Counted from the stretch's first letter, positions 1 to 10,076 are shown. The stretch: 64,000 bases of DNA from Methanospirillum stamsii (GCF_003173335.1 NZ_QGMZ01000005.1:1-64000); one strand, 5' to 3'. Numbers and translations are program-made. The notes: generated by a model not told the origin, from the letters alone.

Positions 1-218
1 ATTATGTAAAAACAGAAAATGTGTTACTTCATCACCAATTCGTAATCAATTTTTTGTCAATTATACCTTAAGATCACTCTGATGTGTATGGATCTTTTGT
101 CTCAAAACCATAATTCTTATGTAAATTCTGAATATGACTTAGTGAGAAAAAAGCATTGCGTTGTTTCTTATCTGGATTTTTAAACCTGTAGAATTTCAGG
201 TGTTAAATGTATCAGTTT

Positions 219-2837
219 TCAGAAAAAAGAGTTTTTAAAAATTTTTAATATTTCTTCAATTTCTCCAATGTCATAGGCATCAGTTGCATCAGACAATCCA
301 TGAGCCAGAATTAATAATTCAGGTAAATTATGTTCTTCTCCGTATGATTTCATATCAGATGCAAGCTGACGGGCTGATTCACCGGTAAATATTGTAATTA
401 GTCTCTCAATTCTCTCAAGAAAAAGATCCCTGACTTCATCGGAGATATCTTGTCTGACATTATTCCTGTTCGTATCAGGATTGTACATCTGCATCGACTC
501 ATTAAGCTGCATTTTTGATGATTCTAACTCGTATGGCAGAAAATTCTTCAGTAATGTGATAAGGTTTTCAAATTTTACCGGTCTTGTGATGATTCCATCA
601 AACATCTCTGTCGGTTCTATTATATTTTCATCACTTCGGATTACAATCATGGGAATACCTTGTTCCGGGTATAATTTGTTAATTTCATGGAACAATTGAA
701 CACCTGACATTCCTGAATTGTCCATTTCAGCAATAATAAGATCAGGTCGTTCGTGGACCAGAAAAGCCACCGCTTCACTTGCAGATGTAAAAGGTATAGG
801 TGCAAGGAATATTTTTCTTAATATGTTACAGAGTAAGGATCTTTCAGGTTCATTATCATTTAATACCATTACCCGGGCCGGATAAAAAAACACATTTGGT
901 GTGGATTCTGATTCTTCCTGTCGAAATGTATGTTTATATTCCTGCACTGAAGGAATAGTGACAATAAATCTGCTTCCCTTTTCCGGCTCACTTTCAACGG
1001 TGATTTTTCCCCCCATTCTCTCAATAAGAGTGTTACATATAGCAAGACCAAGCCCGGTTCCCCCGAATTCACGAGCGGTGAATGGACTTTGTTGTTCGAA
1101 AGCATGGAATATCCTTTCCTGATCATCTTCTGGAATTCCGATACCTGAATCTGATATTTCAAAGATGATGTTATACTTCTCGTCACCACCGGGATTTGCT
1201 GAAACGGAGAGTTTTACAAATCCCGATTGAGTAAATTTTATTGCATTTCCGATAAGGTTGAGCATTACCTGCCGAATCCGGGTAGTGTCAAGAAGGACAA
1301 CTGGTAATTTTTCGGTTACCTCTAATTTCAGGTCAAGCCCTTTTTCCTGAGCCCGGTATCCAAGAATGAGTATGGTCTCCTCGCATAATCTGGTAAGATC
1401 AGTAGGTTCAAGAAGAAATATCATCTTATTTTCTTCTATTCTGGAGAGATCCAGAAGATCATTTAAAAGCATGAGTAATGTTTTCCCTGAGGTATGAATT
1501 GACCTGATGTACCGCTTCTCATGAATGTCGGTCACTTCATCAGCCAGAAGAGAACTAAACCCGATAATGGCATTGAGGGGGGTCTTAATCTCATGAGACA
1601 TACTCGCAAGAAAGAGGGTCTTTGATCTATTTGCTTTTTCAGCAGTTTCTTTTGCATTTTCAAGTTCTTTGGTTCGTTCTTTAACAAGATTCTCAAGCCC
1701 TTCTCTGGATTGCCTGAGTCCCTCCATTGTTACTCTCAGTTTTTTTGTCATTTCGTTAAATGAAGCGGCCAGAACTCCAACTTCATCCTTGGTAATAACC
1801 GGTGCAGTGGCGGTTAATTCTCCACCTGATACTCGTATGGCAGCATCAGTAATGGCAAGGACTGGTTGCGCTATCCGGAATGCAATGAGATAAATACAGA
1901 GGAGCAGAATGAAAGAGAGGAGCAGACCAATAAAAACAAGCATCCATGCCATCTTTTTTGCAGGCAAAAATGCCTCCTCCTGATTCATTTCAGTAATAAG
2001 TGCGATTTTTTTATCATCCAGCCAGCGATAAACTCCAATTACCGGGATACCACGGTAATTTGTATACATACCACTTCCATCATACCCGGAAATGCTTGCA
2101 TTGATCCCCTCTGAAAAGAAGGGACCCATCAATTGATAATCCCTCATTGGCTGAGTCAGAGTGATTGCATTGTGAGATGGATCAATGAGGTATGTTTCCC
2201 GGTTTTGACCCTGGTATTCATTTTCCCGGATAATTCGTTCAATTTTTGCAAGAGAAATCTGTGATGCAAGTATTCCCGCACGAAAACCTGTGGAATCAAA
2301 AACAGGAGTAATGACCATCAGAGTAGGTTTTTTAGTAGTGTCTGCTGGTGATATATGAAACAGAGAGGTTTTTGAGAGTCCTTCGGTAAAAAAAGATTCA
2401 TTTAATCTTTTTATTCCTTCATGTTCCTTGTTGGTTGATACAAGCACTACTCCATCATCTCCGGCAATGAATAATTCCTCATAATCACCGGTCTGGGTTA
2501 ATACCAGTTGTAATGTTTCAGAAAGTTTTTGATATGCTGATTTCCAATCAGGGTCAGATGCCTTTTTTGTCGTAACGCAGGATATCTGTTCTCTAAAGTC
2601 AGGGAACCAGGCAATCATAACAATATTCTGAATCTGGTCGTTAATCCAGGTATTCAGATATTGTGTTTTCTGGGCTGCAACGGTATTGAGCTGATCAAAT
2701 ACCGACTCTGTCAGTTGATTGGTTACCTGAATGTATGATGTTAAACCAAGAAGGCTGATGACAATGAGGGAAATTATTAGAAAAGACATGACAAGTCTTG
2801 TAACAAGACTCTTTTCCCAGGGTTTTTCCAGGGTCAT
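219..2837 (-). CDS. Membrane hybrid sensor histidine kinase (Cache-HAMP-HisKA-HATPase-receiver)
   Basis: 872-residue two-component sensor that should phosphorylate itself in response to an extracellular ligand. A first membrane segment (about residues 12-36) and a second (about 298-320) bracket a Cache-like extracellular domain. A HAMP linker and coiled coil follow, then the HisKA box with His415 (SMSHEIKTPLNAI), the N box around Asn531, and G boxes (DSGIGIP, GGTGLGLAI). The C-terminal receiver-like domain (about 655-765) has Glu704 where the phospho-acceptor Asp is expected, so it may not accept phosphate. The last 70 residues contain an 'LAHGLSDAT' stretch faintly like an Hpt domain; this is uncertain. 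It starts 9 nt downstream of a solute-binding protein gene on the same strand, which suggests that protein feeds it a signal. The ligand cannot be read from the sequence. Confidence 0.9.
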   Translation of the reverse strand: MTLEKPWEKSLVTRLVMSFLIISLIVISLLGLTSYIQVTNQLTESVFDQLNTVAAQKTQYLNTWINDQIQNIVMIAWFPDFREQISCVTTKKASDPDWKSAYQKLSETLQLVLTQTGDYEELFIAGDDGVVLVSTNKEHEGIKRLNESFFTEGLSKTSLFHISPADTTKKPTLMVITPVFDSTGFRAGILASQISLAKIERIIRENEYQGQNRETYLIDPSHNAITLTQPMRDYQLMGPFFSEGINASISGYDGSGMYTNYRGIPVIGVYRWLDDKKIALITEMNQEEAFLPAKKMAWMLVFIGLLLSFILLLCIYLIAFRIAQPVLAITDAAIRVSGGELTATAPVITKDEVGVLAASFNEMTKKLRVTMEGLRQSREGLENLVKERTKELENAKETAEKANRSKTLFLASMSHEIKTPLNAIIGFSSLLADEVTDIHEKRYIRSIHTSGKTLLMLLNDLLDLSRIEENKMIFLLEPTDLTRLCEETILILGYRAQEKGLDLKLEVTEKLPVVLLDTTRIRQVMLNLIGNAIKFTQSGFVKLSVSANPGGDEKYNIIFEISDSGIGIPEDDQERIFHAFEQQSPFTAREFGGTGLGLAICNTLIERMGGKITVESEPEKGSRFIVTIPSVQEYKHTFRQEESESTPNVFFYPARVMVLNDNEPERSLLCNILRKIFLAPIPFTSASEAVAFLVHERPDLIIAEMDNSGMSGVQLFHEINKLYPEQGIPMIVIRSDENIIEPTEMFDGIITRPVKFENLITLLKNFLPYELESSKMQLNESMQMYNPDTNRNNVRQDISDEVRDLFLERIERLITIFTGESARQLASDMKSYGEEHNLPELLILAHGLSDATDAYDIGEIEEILKIFKNSFF

Positions 2838-2846
2838 TTCCCATCC

Positions 2847-3812
2847 TTACTCAAACTTTTTCAGGGAACTGATGTTAAAACGTCCTGCTTCTTTGGTATA
2901 ATCATCTATAAGATATTTTCCAGCCAGCATTCCGAGAGTTCCGTCATCATGCATCTCCTGGATGATTTTATCTACCGTCTCTAAAAAGATCCATTGGTTG
3001 GTAGAACTTTTTTTATCAATGGCAGCAGCGAAAAAACTGTAGTATGCCGGTTCAGATAATGGACGCAGAGGCATACCCTGACGAATCGATGCCATTCCAA
3101 TAGGGGCATCAGATATAACTGCATCTATCTTCGGGAGGGAATTAGATGAAAGATCAGCAAAGGCAAGGGTTTCATAGTTATATGCCACCGGAACAGCATT
3201 CTGTATTTTGCATCTGATTGTTTCACCTGGCAGGGTCAGATTACCTTCAAGGTACTTTTCCTGAACACAGCCAGCACAAACTCCTATTCTTTTTCCTGCC
3301 AAATCTTCTATATCCTGATATTGCTGGTCACTCTGGCGGACAAAAACCAGGGCGGGGGCAGAGTTGTATGGTTTTGTAAATAAAAGTTTTTCCATCCGTT
3401 CATTGGAAATAGACATCGATCCAACACTGATGTCCCATGAGTCTGCCCAGTCACCATTAACGATTCTGGTCCAGATGGGAGTTACAAAACATGGCTCCAC
3501 TCCAATTCTCTTTGCAATTTCACTCCCTACAGCAACATCAAAGCCTTTAAGTTCATCTGAGGTATATGCTGCCGGTTCACATTTAGAATCTGCAGTTCTC
3601 TCTGACCCGGGTATTAATTCTGAAAATGGCGAGGATGCCGGATCCGTGGCGATTATCAGTGTTCCCCTGCTGTTGATTCTGTCCAGTTTATCTTCCAGTG
3701 TAATTTTTTCTGATGTATCCGGTTTGATTTGGATCATCACAAATATTAGAGCAATGAGACATAATATGATAATCCCTGCGATTATTGTCATCTTTTCGTT
3801 CATGCCGGCCAC
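2847..3812 (-). CDS. Membrane-anchored periplasmic solute-binding protein, family 3-like
   Basis: 321 residues. One N-terminal hydrophobic segment (about residues 8-27) acts as signal or anchor, followed by an amino-acid-type type-2 periplasmic binding fold: 'RGTLIIATDPASSPFSE' opens the domain and 'FDVAVGSEIAKRIGVEP' is the usual second motif, with 'DLAGKRIGVCAGCVQEKYLEG' in lobe 2. No permease or ATPase gene is adjacent. Instead it lies directly upstream of, and is probably co-transcribed with, the Cache-domain hybrid kinase. I infer a sensory rather than transport role, presenting a small molecule to the kinase. The start could also be Met4 or Met8. Confidence 0.8.
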   Translation of the reverse strand: MAGMNEKMTIIAGIIILCLIALIFVMIQIKPDTSEKITLEDKLDRINSRGTLIIATDPASSPFSELIPGSERTADSKCEPAAYTSDELKGFDVAVGSEIAKRIGVEPCFVTPIWTRIVNGDWADSWDISVGSMSISNERMEKLLFTKPYNSAPALVFVRQSDQQYQDIEDLAGKRIGVCAGCVQEKYLEGNLTLPGETIRCKIQNAVPVAYNYETLAFADLSSNSLPKIDAVISDAPIGMASIRQGMPLRPLSEPAYYSFFAAAIDKKSSTNQWIFLETVDKIIQEMHDDGTLGMLAGKYLIDDYTKEAGRFNISSLKKFE

Positions 3813-3971
3813 CAGTTATCTCGCATACGATTAATTGTGTATCTTAAAACAAGCAGTATGGTGTCAAGAAGTAATAATAGATTCCGATTTATCGATTCAC
3901 AATTCATCACCTGGTCGGACCCTCGCTGATGAGAGGGTTTATGTTGTTATCTGCGAAATATCCACCAGGAA

Positions 3972-5246
3972 ATGGCTGTGGATCCGGATGAGGAACTTTT
4001 TAATAAAGGGATATCTTTCCTGAAAAACGAAAAAACAGAAGAAGCTATTGATATTTTTTCGGAACTTGTTGAAAAGGATGATAAAAACCATAAAGCCTGG
4101 AATGCGTTTGGTGTTGCACTTTCCCAAACTGCTCATAAAGATAGTGCCATACATTGCTTTGAAAATGCTCTCTCACTCGACCCTGAAAATACAGTTTATA
4201 AGCGGAATTTAATTCGTGCAAAATCTCCCCCCACCATCAGAAAAAATCCAAAAATGATGGAACTGACCGAACAAAAAAGACCCGGCCGGATAATCCGGGC
4301 ACTACTCATAAGTCTGACCTGTCTGGTCACCGTAGGATTACTTGCATTTGCATTGTTGTCCGGGTTTGTGCCAGGCTTTTCGATTCAGGATGGTATGATT
4401 CAGGGAATATCTGGTGTTCCTAATACTCCTGTGGTTGAAGTAACCCCTCTGGTTACCGAGACCCCAATTCCTCAGGTTACAATTCCATCTCCAATCGCGA
4501 CCCCAATACCCGTTCCAACACAAAAGCCTGAGGTTTTATTTCATTTCATTGATGTCAGCCAGGGAGATGCAACCCTTATCCAGAGTGATGGAAAAAATGT
4601 TCTCATCGATGCAGGGCCTTCAACATCAGGACCACGACTTGTTGATTACCTGAAAAAACAAAATATTTCAACCCTTGATATGGTTATTGCATCTCACCCG
4701 TTCGATGACCATATCGGAGGAATGATAGATGTCCTACAGACATTTGAGGTGAAGACATACATTGATAATGGTGAGCCGTATAATTCAGATTTATATAGAA
4801 AGGTAATTGAGCTGGTGATATCTGATCAGGCGGTTCGTTCCATTGTAAAAGCAGGGATGAAGATTCCATTCACATCGATGGCTGGTATCGATATCATCAG
4901 TCCATACACCCTGACTGGCCATCCTGATGAAGATTCACTTGTGCTGAGGATAACCGTTCAAAATGTAACTGTACTCATGCCTGGTGATGCATCGGATGTG
5001 AAAACTCCTGCTACAATATTGAAGGTTCCGGATCATGGTTCTGATGATGCAATATCATCAATATCGAATGTCAGACCTGAGGCGGTGGTGATCTCTGTTG
5101 GTTCAGGCAATCCTTATGATTATCCAAGGTCCGGTACCATGAATGCAATAGAAAAACAAGGATCACAAATATTCAGGACCGATGTAAATGGGACCATTGT
5201 AATCGCTGTCGATGGGAATAACTGGACTGCAAAGTCCTCCCGATAG
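3972..5246 (+). CDS. TPR - transmembrane - metallo-beta-lactamase (ComEC-like) protein
   Basis: 424 residues in three parts. Residues 5-80 form tetratricopeptide-like helices ('AWNAFGVALSQTAHKDSAIHCFENALSLDP'-type pattern). Residues 107-131 are one membrane helix. A Pro/Thr-rich linker (about 150-187) leads to an MBL domain (188-424) that begins 'FHFIDVSQGDATLIQ', as in the hydrolase domain of ComEC and related secreted MBL proteins. The metal motif reads SHPFDDHIGG (His242, Asp245, Asp246, His247); Phe244 replaces the usual second His, so one metal site may be altered. With the TPR end inside, the MBL domain would face outward. A degenerate homologue lies at 35021-35872. The substrate is unknown; a phosphodiesterase or nuclease is a family-based guess. 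Confidence 0.8.
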   Translation: MAVDPDEELFNKGISFLKNEKTEEAIDIFSELVEKDDKNHKAWNAFGVALSQTAHKDSAIHCFENALSLDPENTVYKRNLIRAKSPPTIRKNPKMMELTEQKRPGRIIRALLISLTCLVTVGLLAFALLSGFVPGFSIQDGMIQGISGVPNTPVVEVTPLVTETPIPQVTIPSPIATPIPVPTQKPEVLFHFIDVSQGDATLIQSDGKNVLIDAGPSTSGPRLVDYLKKQNISTLDMVIASHPFDDHIGGMIDVLQTFEVKTYIDNGEPYNSDLYRKVIELVISDQAVRSIVKAGMKIPFTSMAGIDIISPYTLTGHPDEDSLVLRITVQNVTVLMPGDASDVKTPATILKVPDHGSDDAISSISNVRPEAVVISVGSGNPYDYPRSGTMNAIEKQGSQIFRTDVNGTIVIAVDGNNWTAKSSR

Positions 5247-5268
5247 TCACCCATTTTCACTATGTAGT

Positions 5269-5282
5269 CCCCGTTAACGGGG
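5269..5282. terminator. Bidirectional hairpin terminator between convergent genes
   Basis: A perfect 14-nt palindrome, CCCCGTTAACGGGG, lies 22 nt after the stop of the TPR-MBL gene and 14 nt before the end of the convergent kinase gene. It is followed on the plus strand by TTATATTTTAAT. Position and symmetry suit a terminator serving both convergent genes. Confidence 0.6.
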
Positions 5283-5296
5283 TTATATTTTAATAG

Positions 5297-7087
5297 TTAT
5301 TCAATCCGGTATTTTCCATCCGGAATGGTCATGGTGAATCGTGCTCCTTTTTCTTCATCACCATTTTCTTCAATTGCAATCCCTGTGATGGCGAGGATTT
5401 CACGAGCAAGAAATAAACCAAGACCTGTATTAGACCCGACCTCTCTGGCGAAAATCCGGGTTTTTTGTGAATGAGGGATCCCTATTCCGTCATCTTCAAT
5501 GATCCATTTGAGGGTTCCATCTTCTCCCTTATGCCATGAGCTGGTGATTTTTGTCACTTTTTTACCATGTCGTACTGCATTTTCCAGGAGATTATAAATT
5601 ACCTTCAGAAGAAGAGGATCTGCAAGGACAACCAGATGAGTGGAATCATCAAACAGAATATTAACGTGTTTTGCATTGACAAGATTTGCAGAACTTTTTA
5701 AAATTGCCCTTATGTCATGCCATACCGGTTCCTTTGTTCCAAGGTCCTGATAGTCACGGGTAAACTCAATATGGTGACGGATGGATCTTGACGCCATTTG
5801 TGCTTTTAAAATGAATCCTCTGGTCTCTTCAATTGAAGTTTCAGTTCCTGCAAATTCAAGGTACCCGATAAGAGCGGTAAGAACATTGAGAATATCGTGC
5901 CTGGTTATGGAAGATAGCATATTCAGTTTTTTATTCGCTATTATGAGGGCTTCTTCAGAACGTTTTTTTTCGGTAATATCGTGAATGATTACATAGAGTA
6001 CCTTCTGATTTTCAATTGTGATAAAGCCGCTATGGATCTCAACATCCCGGATTTCTCCTGAAGAAAGACGATGTTCAAGGTAAAAAATTGATTTTTCTTT
6101 TTGTATTGCCTGCTGCATATTATGATTAAATTCATCCATCTCATGGGTATGGAGGACGGAAAAATTCATGTTGAGAAGTTCATCATGGGTATATCCATAA
6201 TATGAACAGGCAGCTGCATTTGCATCCATAATTTTCCCTGATTCCGGATGAATAATCAGCATAATCGAATGACTATTTACAAAAAAGCTCCTGTATCGCT
6301 CTTCACTGGTTTTCAGGGTAAATTCTGAGAGTTTTTGTTCGGTCAGATCCTGCAGTTGTATCAGAAATTCGCCGGTTATATCCGGATATGACAGGGAAAT
6401 TGGTGTGATGAGAATATTGATAAAACGTTTTTCCAAAGTATACTTCTCACTATCATTTTTTATATCCCTCCGGTTTATCGTAATGGGAATGGTGTAATCA
6501 ATCTGTTCTCCGGTTTTAAGCTCCGTTAACATATCCATTGGTATTGTCTGATCGGTAGAATTCCCAAAAAGATCTATCTCGCTTTTATCTGATACATTAA
6601 ACATCTTCATACAGGCTGGATTTGCCTGAACTAATTTGCCTTCAGAATTGTAGAGCAAAATTGCTATCGGTGACTGGTTAAATATTTCATGAAAAACAAT
6701 CTCTGCCTGCTTGGATTTAATTACCTGGAGTAGTTTTTCGGATAACAACCCGAACAGTTCTTTCGGGCTTTCATCCTTTACAAAGTAAAGGTCAGCTCCA
6801 CTGTTGAGGGCATTAATTATTACTTCTTCTTTCCCCATGCCGGTGAGTATGACAAAGGGGATCTTATTGCCCTCACTTCTTACCTCCCGAAGAAAGGAAA
6901 TTCCATCCTCTTCAGGCATATTAAAATCGGAGATGATTGCATCATAATGATTTTTCTTTAACAGGTGAAATGATTCTTTAACGGAGTCAGCGGTGGCAAC
7001 TTTGAAGGAATCAGTTTTTTCAAGAAAAGATTTTGCAATCGTACAGATCTCCTTATCATCATCTACAAAAAGAAGTGAGTAGCTCAT
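5297..7087 (-). CDS. Cytoplasmic receiver-PAS-PAS histidine kinase
   Basis: 596 residues without membrane segments. An N-terminal receiver domain (1-120) has acidic residues at 9-11, phospho-acceptor Asp54 (IISDFNMPEEDG) and Lys104. Two PAS-like sensor domains follow (about 130-255 and 262-375; the second has the 'SHSIMLIIHPESGKIMDANA' start). The dimerisation box reads SSITRHDILN, the variant common in methanogen kinases and also present in the kinase at 32570-34507. The ATPase domain has 'NLLENAVRHG' and 'EDDGIGIP'. It probably works inside a phosphorelay, receiving phosphate from another kinase and integrating an internal redox or small-molecule signal. No output partner is adjacent. Confidence 0.9.
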   Translation of the reverse strand: MSYSLLFVDDDKEICTIAKSFLEKTDSFKVATADSVKESFHLLKKNHYDAIISDFNMPEEDGISFLREVRSEGNKIPFVILTGMGKEEVIINALNSGADLYFVKDESPKELFGLLSEKLLQVIKSKQAEIVFHEIFNQSPIAILLYNSEGKLVQANPACMKMFNVSDKSEIDLFGNSTDQTIPMDMLTELKTGEQIDYTIPITINRRDIKNDSEKYTLEKRFINILITPISLSYPDITGEFLIQLQDLTEQKLSEFTLKTSEERYRSFFVNSHSIMLIIHPESGKIMDANAAACSYYGYTHDELLNMNFSVLHTHEMDEFNHNMQQAIQKEKSIFYLEHRLSSGEIRDVEIHSGFITIENQKVLYVIIHDITEKKRSEEALIIANKKLNMLSSITRHDILNVLTALIGYLEFAGTETSIEETRGFILKAQMASRSIRHHIEFTRDYQDLGTKEPVWHDIRAILKSSANLVNAKHVNILFDDSTHLVVLADPLLLKVIYNLLENAVRHGKKVTKITSSWHKGEDGTLKWIIEDDGIGIPHSQKTRIFAREVGSNTGLGLFLAREILAITGIAIEENGDEEKGARFTMTIPDGKYRIE

Positions 7088-7161
7088 ATTCCCTCGATCC
7101 CTAACATTTAATCGGTGGTAAAGTATGAAACCTTATCTACTCTCCCGGTAATCATTCAACA

Positions 7162-9093
7162 GTGAGTGAGATGGGAAGACCGATAGGATGGTTATTTCTG
7201 ACGATTATTGCTCTGCTTTTTATGAATTCTGTAGTTTCAGAACCAGTTTCAAGTTGGCATCCTTCAGCACGTGTTTTTTTTGATACCCCGGATTACAACC
7301 AGATTATTAATGAAACACAGGTTCCTATTGTTCCTTTTGTTAAAACACAAACAAATCAGTCTCTTGGTACGAATGATAGTCCTTCCGCTCTTTCATCAGA
7401 ATCAGCTGCTATTTCTTATTCTGGTGAGGATAATTCAGGCCGGATACTGGTCAGGTACAACGTTTCAGATGTCTCAACCCTTTCTGATATCTCCATCGAG
7501 GGTATACAGGTAGTTGAAGATTTAGGATCTACGTTAATGCCCGGGCTTGCTCTGTGTAATACATCCGGAATATCAAGGGATGAAGCAGTAGAAAAAATAT
7601 CTGAAACACCCGGTGTATTGTATGCCGAACCGGACTACCTCTGGACTATTGCAAAGGTGCCGGATGATCCACAGTTCTGGAGACAGTGGGGTTTGGAGAA
7701 TACCGGTCAGGTATACCGGGAAGGAGTTATTCCGGGTAAAGCCGGTTCAGATGGAAGAGTGGTCAATGGCTGGGATATTACGACCGGTTCCGGAACAGTA
7801 CTCGTTGCAGTTCTGGATACCGGGGTGGATTATACACATCCTGACCTTGTCTCCAATATGTGGACCGGTCCAAATGGAGAACATGGATATGATGTTATCA
7901 ACCAGGATTATGATCCAATGGATGATTTCGGACATGGAACTCATTGTGCCGGACTAATCGGTGCAGTCGGCAATAATGGAATTGGAACCTCCGGAGTTTC
8001 CTGGAAAACAAAAATTGTTGCAGTAAAAGCAATAGATGCACAGGGGACTGCATACACCTCAGATATTATTAAAGGAATTGAGTATTCCACACAGGTAGGG
8101 GCAGATATTGTAAGTTGCTCTTTTGGAGGAACGGAATACTCACAGGCATTATCAGATACGATAACCGCATCTCCCGCACTTTTTGTATGTGCTGCAGGTA
8201 ATAATGGGCAGAGTAATGATATAACACCACATTATCCCTCTTCATACAATCTGGACAATATTATCGGAGTAGCTGGAACCAATGCCGATGATACCCTCTC
8301 ATCGACATCAAACTATGGAAGCAGTGTCCATCTGGCTGCACCAGGTATCCAAATCTACAGTACTTCCCTTATGCAGAGTAGTGGTGATCGATATACTTAT
8401 TTAAACGGGACCTCACAGGCAACTGCTATGGTAGCGGGAATGGCTGCCCTGATCTTTGAGACCGATAACAAATTATCACCCCTGGAAGTGAGAAACCTTC
8501 TTATGAGTCATTCAGATCCGGTGTCATCACTTTCGGGCAGGGTTGCAGCAAACGGACGTGTAAACCTGACTTCTGCATTACAATCCCTCTCGGTTGAAGA
8601 TGTAATATCACTCCACAAGGGCTGGAATTTTGTGTCAGTTCCACGACCTCTTGCTTCAGGAAGTGATACTGCCTCTATTTTTGAAAAGGTAAGTTCCGGG
8701 GGTCATTCCGTTCTTGCGTATAAAAACCCGGATGGCTGGATTACTCTTAAGGCAACAGATCTCCTTTCCATCATGACCGGATACTGGGTATATTCGACTA
8801 AAGAAGATACGATATCCCTGAGTTACATAAAATCACCGGTTCAGGTTATAAAAGAAGTGAAATCAGGGTGGAATACTTTTGGCCTTCCCTCTAAAGAATC
8901 AGTCAGTGCAAAACAGGCACTCTCCCCTATTCAGGATATCTGGAAATATCTTGTCGGGTTTGATTCAACCATCCAGCAGTATGAAACACCCATTCTCAAT
9001 GGAGGATCAGGTGATCAGGATGATGACCGGATGGTAAAACCGATGCAGGGGTACTGGCTTTATAGTTCAGGAAGTGGGAGTATTGTCGGATAA
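7162..9093 (+). CDS. Secreted subtilisin-like serine protease (S8) with C-terminal surface module
   Basis: 643 residues. A signal peptide (about 1-27) and a propeptide-like region (about 90-160, ending '...ETPGVLYAEPDY') precede the S8 catalytic domain. The triad is visible: Asp219 (AVLDTGVDYTHPDL), His258 (FGHGTHCAG) and Ser418 (NGTSQATAMVAG), with oxyanion Asn347 (AAGNNG). The Ser motif is a variant, since GTSMAxPHVAG is usual. Residues 481-643 are a separate C-terminal module with two 'GWNF/GWNT' units, two 'GYWxYS' units and a 'KYLVGFDSTIQQYE' motif; the same module ends the DUF3821 protein at 13153-15384. The gene is monocistronic and its stop is followed by a T-rich stretch (TCTTATTTTTATT), a likely terminator. 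Role: extracellular or envelope proteolysis. Confidence 0.9.
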   Translation: MSEMGRPIGWLFLTIIALLFMNSVVSEPVSSWHPSARVFFDTPDYNQIINETQVPIVPFVKTQTNQSLGTNDSPSALSSESAAISYSGEDNSGRILVRYNVSDVSTLSDISIEGIQVVEDLGSTLMPGLALCNTSGISRDEAVEKISETPGVLYAEPDYLWTIAKVPDDPQFWRQWGLENTGQVYREGVIPGKAGSDGRVVNGWDITTGSGTVLVAVLDTGVDYTHPDLVSNMWTGPNGEHGYDVINQDYDPMDDFGHGTHCAGLIGAVGNNGIGTSGVSWKTKIVAVKAIDAQGTAYTSDIIKGIEYSTQVGADIVSCSFGGTEYSQALSDTITASPALFVCAAGNNGQSNDITPHYPSSYNLDNIIGVAGTNADDTLSSTSNYGSSVHLAAPGIQIYSTSLMQSSGDRYTYLNGTSQATAMVAGMAALIFETDNKLSPLEVRNLLMSHSDPVSSLSGRVAANGRVNLTSALQSLSVEDVISLHKGWNFVSVPRPLASGSDTASIFEKVSSGGHSVLAYKNPDGWITLKATDLLSIMTGYWVYSTKEDTISLSYIKSPVQVIKEVKSGWNTFGLPSKESVSAKQALSPIQDIWKYLVGFDSTIQQYETPILNGGSGDQDDDRMVKPMQGYWLYSSGSGSIVG

Positions 9094-9104
9094 ATCTCTT
9101 ATTT

Positions 9105-10076
9105 TTATTGGTAATTCCGGATAATAAGTTCGTTTATTGATCCTCGTTTTTCTGCATCACTATTAATCATCCGTTTTGCCTGGACCCGTTCAATTGTATA
9201 ATCCCTGTATATATCGTCAAAAAAATGATCAGATGGATCTTCATTTTTTGGGTCTGAGTTACTCAGCATTATTTGTGCCCCGGTTTTATGGGCATCAGTG
9301 AAAAAGTCAGACAACCTTATCTGATCTTTTTCAAAAAAGCCTTCCTGGGAATATCCGGTAAATTTTGAGGTTTGATTCAGAGGCCGGTAGGGGGGATCTA
9401 TATATATAAATGCACCCGGACCTGCATACTGAAGACACTGGTTAAAGTCTCCCTGGATAATAGTGGTGTTGCTGAGTAATGCTGACACTTTTCGCAGGTT
9501 TTTTTCATTCACGATGGTTGGATTTTTATATTTCCCAAAAGGAACGTTGAATTCCCCCTTTGAATTTAACCGGAAAAGTCCGTTAAAACATGTTCTGTTG
9601 AGAAATATGAGTTGAGATGCCCTTCTTATCGTTTCTTTATGGTATGTATTGTAGTCAAATTTTTTCTGTTCTTTATTCAAAGAGTCACGGACCTGATAAA
9701 AAAGATCCATTCTCTTATTCTGGTCCAGGGAATCATATGTTATCTGGAGATCTGTCAACAATTGGATAAGAGATTCAACATCATATTTTATCGTCTGCCA
9801 GGTCAGGATGAGTTCAGGGTTGATGTCACAAATAACCGATTCTTTCAATGGAAAGAGTTGGGCAATGTAAAAGAACATTGCTCCCCCGCCAACAAAAGGT
9901 TCAACATACCTGGTTATGCTCCCCTGCTCAAGTCCAGCAGGTAGTCTTTCTGCAAATTCCAAAAGCAGCTGACTTTTTCCGCCTGCCCATTTTAAAAAAG
10001 GTTTAGCGTATTCATCATCCCCGTTTCCACGTTTTCTATGGATTGACTGAATTATTATATCGGATTTTTTCTTCAT
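9105..10076 (-). CDS. Dam-type DNA adenine-N6 methyltransferase
   Basis: About 323 residues from the ATG at 10076. The open frame continues upstream to 10232, but that stretch is not conserved-looking and crosses the divergent transporter start. The class is clear: an N-terminal 'KPFLKWAGGKSQLL' motif, the AdoMet-binding 'VEPFVGGGAMFF', 'ICDINPELI', and the catalytic 'IDPPYRP' motif of alpha-class adenine methylases such as Dam and DpnM. The family usually methylates GATC-like sites; the target here is inferred. No restriction endonuclease gene is adjacent, so it looks like an orphan methylase. No clear Shine-Dalgarno sequence marks the start, and the exact N-terminus is uncertain. Confidence 0.88.
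   Translation of the reverse strand: MKKKSDIIIQSIHRKRGNGDDEYAKPFLKWAGGKSQLLLEFAERLPAGLEQGSITRYVEPFVGGGAMFFYIAQLFPLKESVICDINPELILTWQTIKYDVESLIQLLTDLQITYDSLDQNKRMDLFYQVRDSLNKEQKKFDYNTYHKETIRRASQLIFLNRTCFNGLFRLNSKGEFNVPFGKYKNPTIVNEKNLRKVSALLSNTTIIQGDFNQCLQYAGPGAFIYIDPPYRPLNQTSKFTGYSQEGFFEKDQIRLSDFFTDAHKTGAQIMLSNSDPKNEDPSDHFFDDIYRDYTIERVQAKRMINSDAEKRGSINELIIRNYQ

Noticed and set aside
1-218. Possible gene at the left edge
   Set aside because: AT-rich with stops in all frames; probably the downstream flank of the hybrid kinase gene. Nothing supportable seen.
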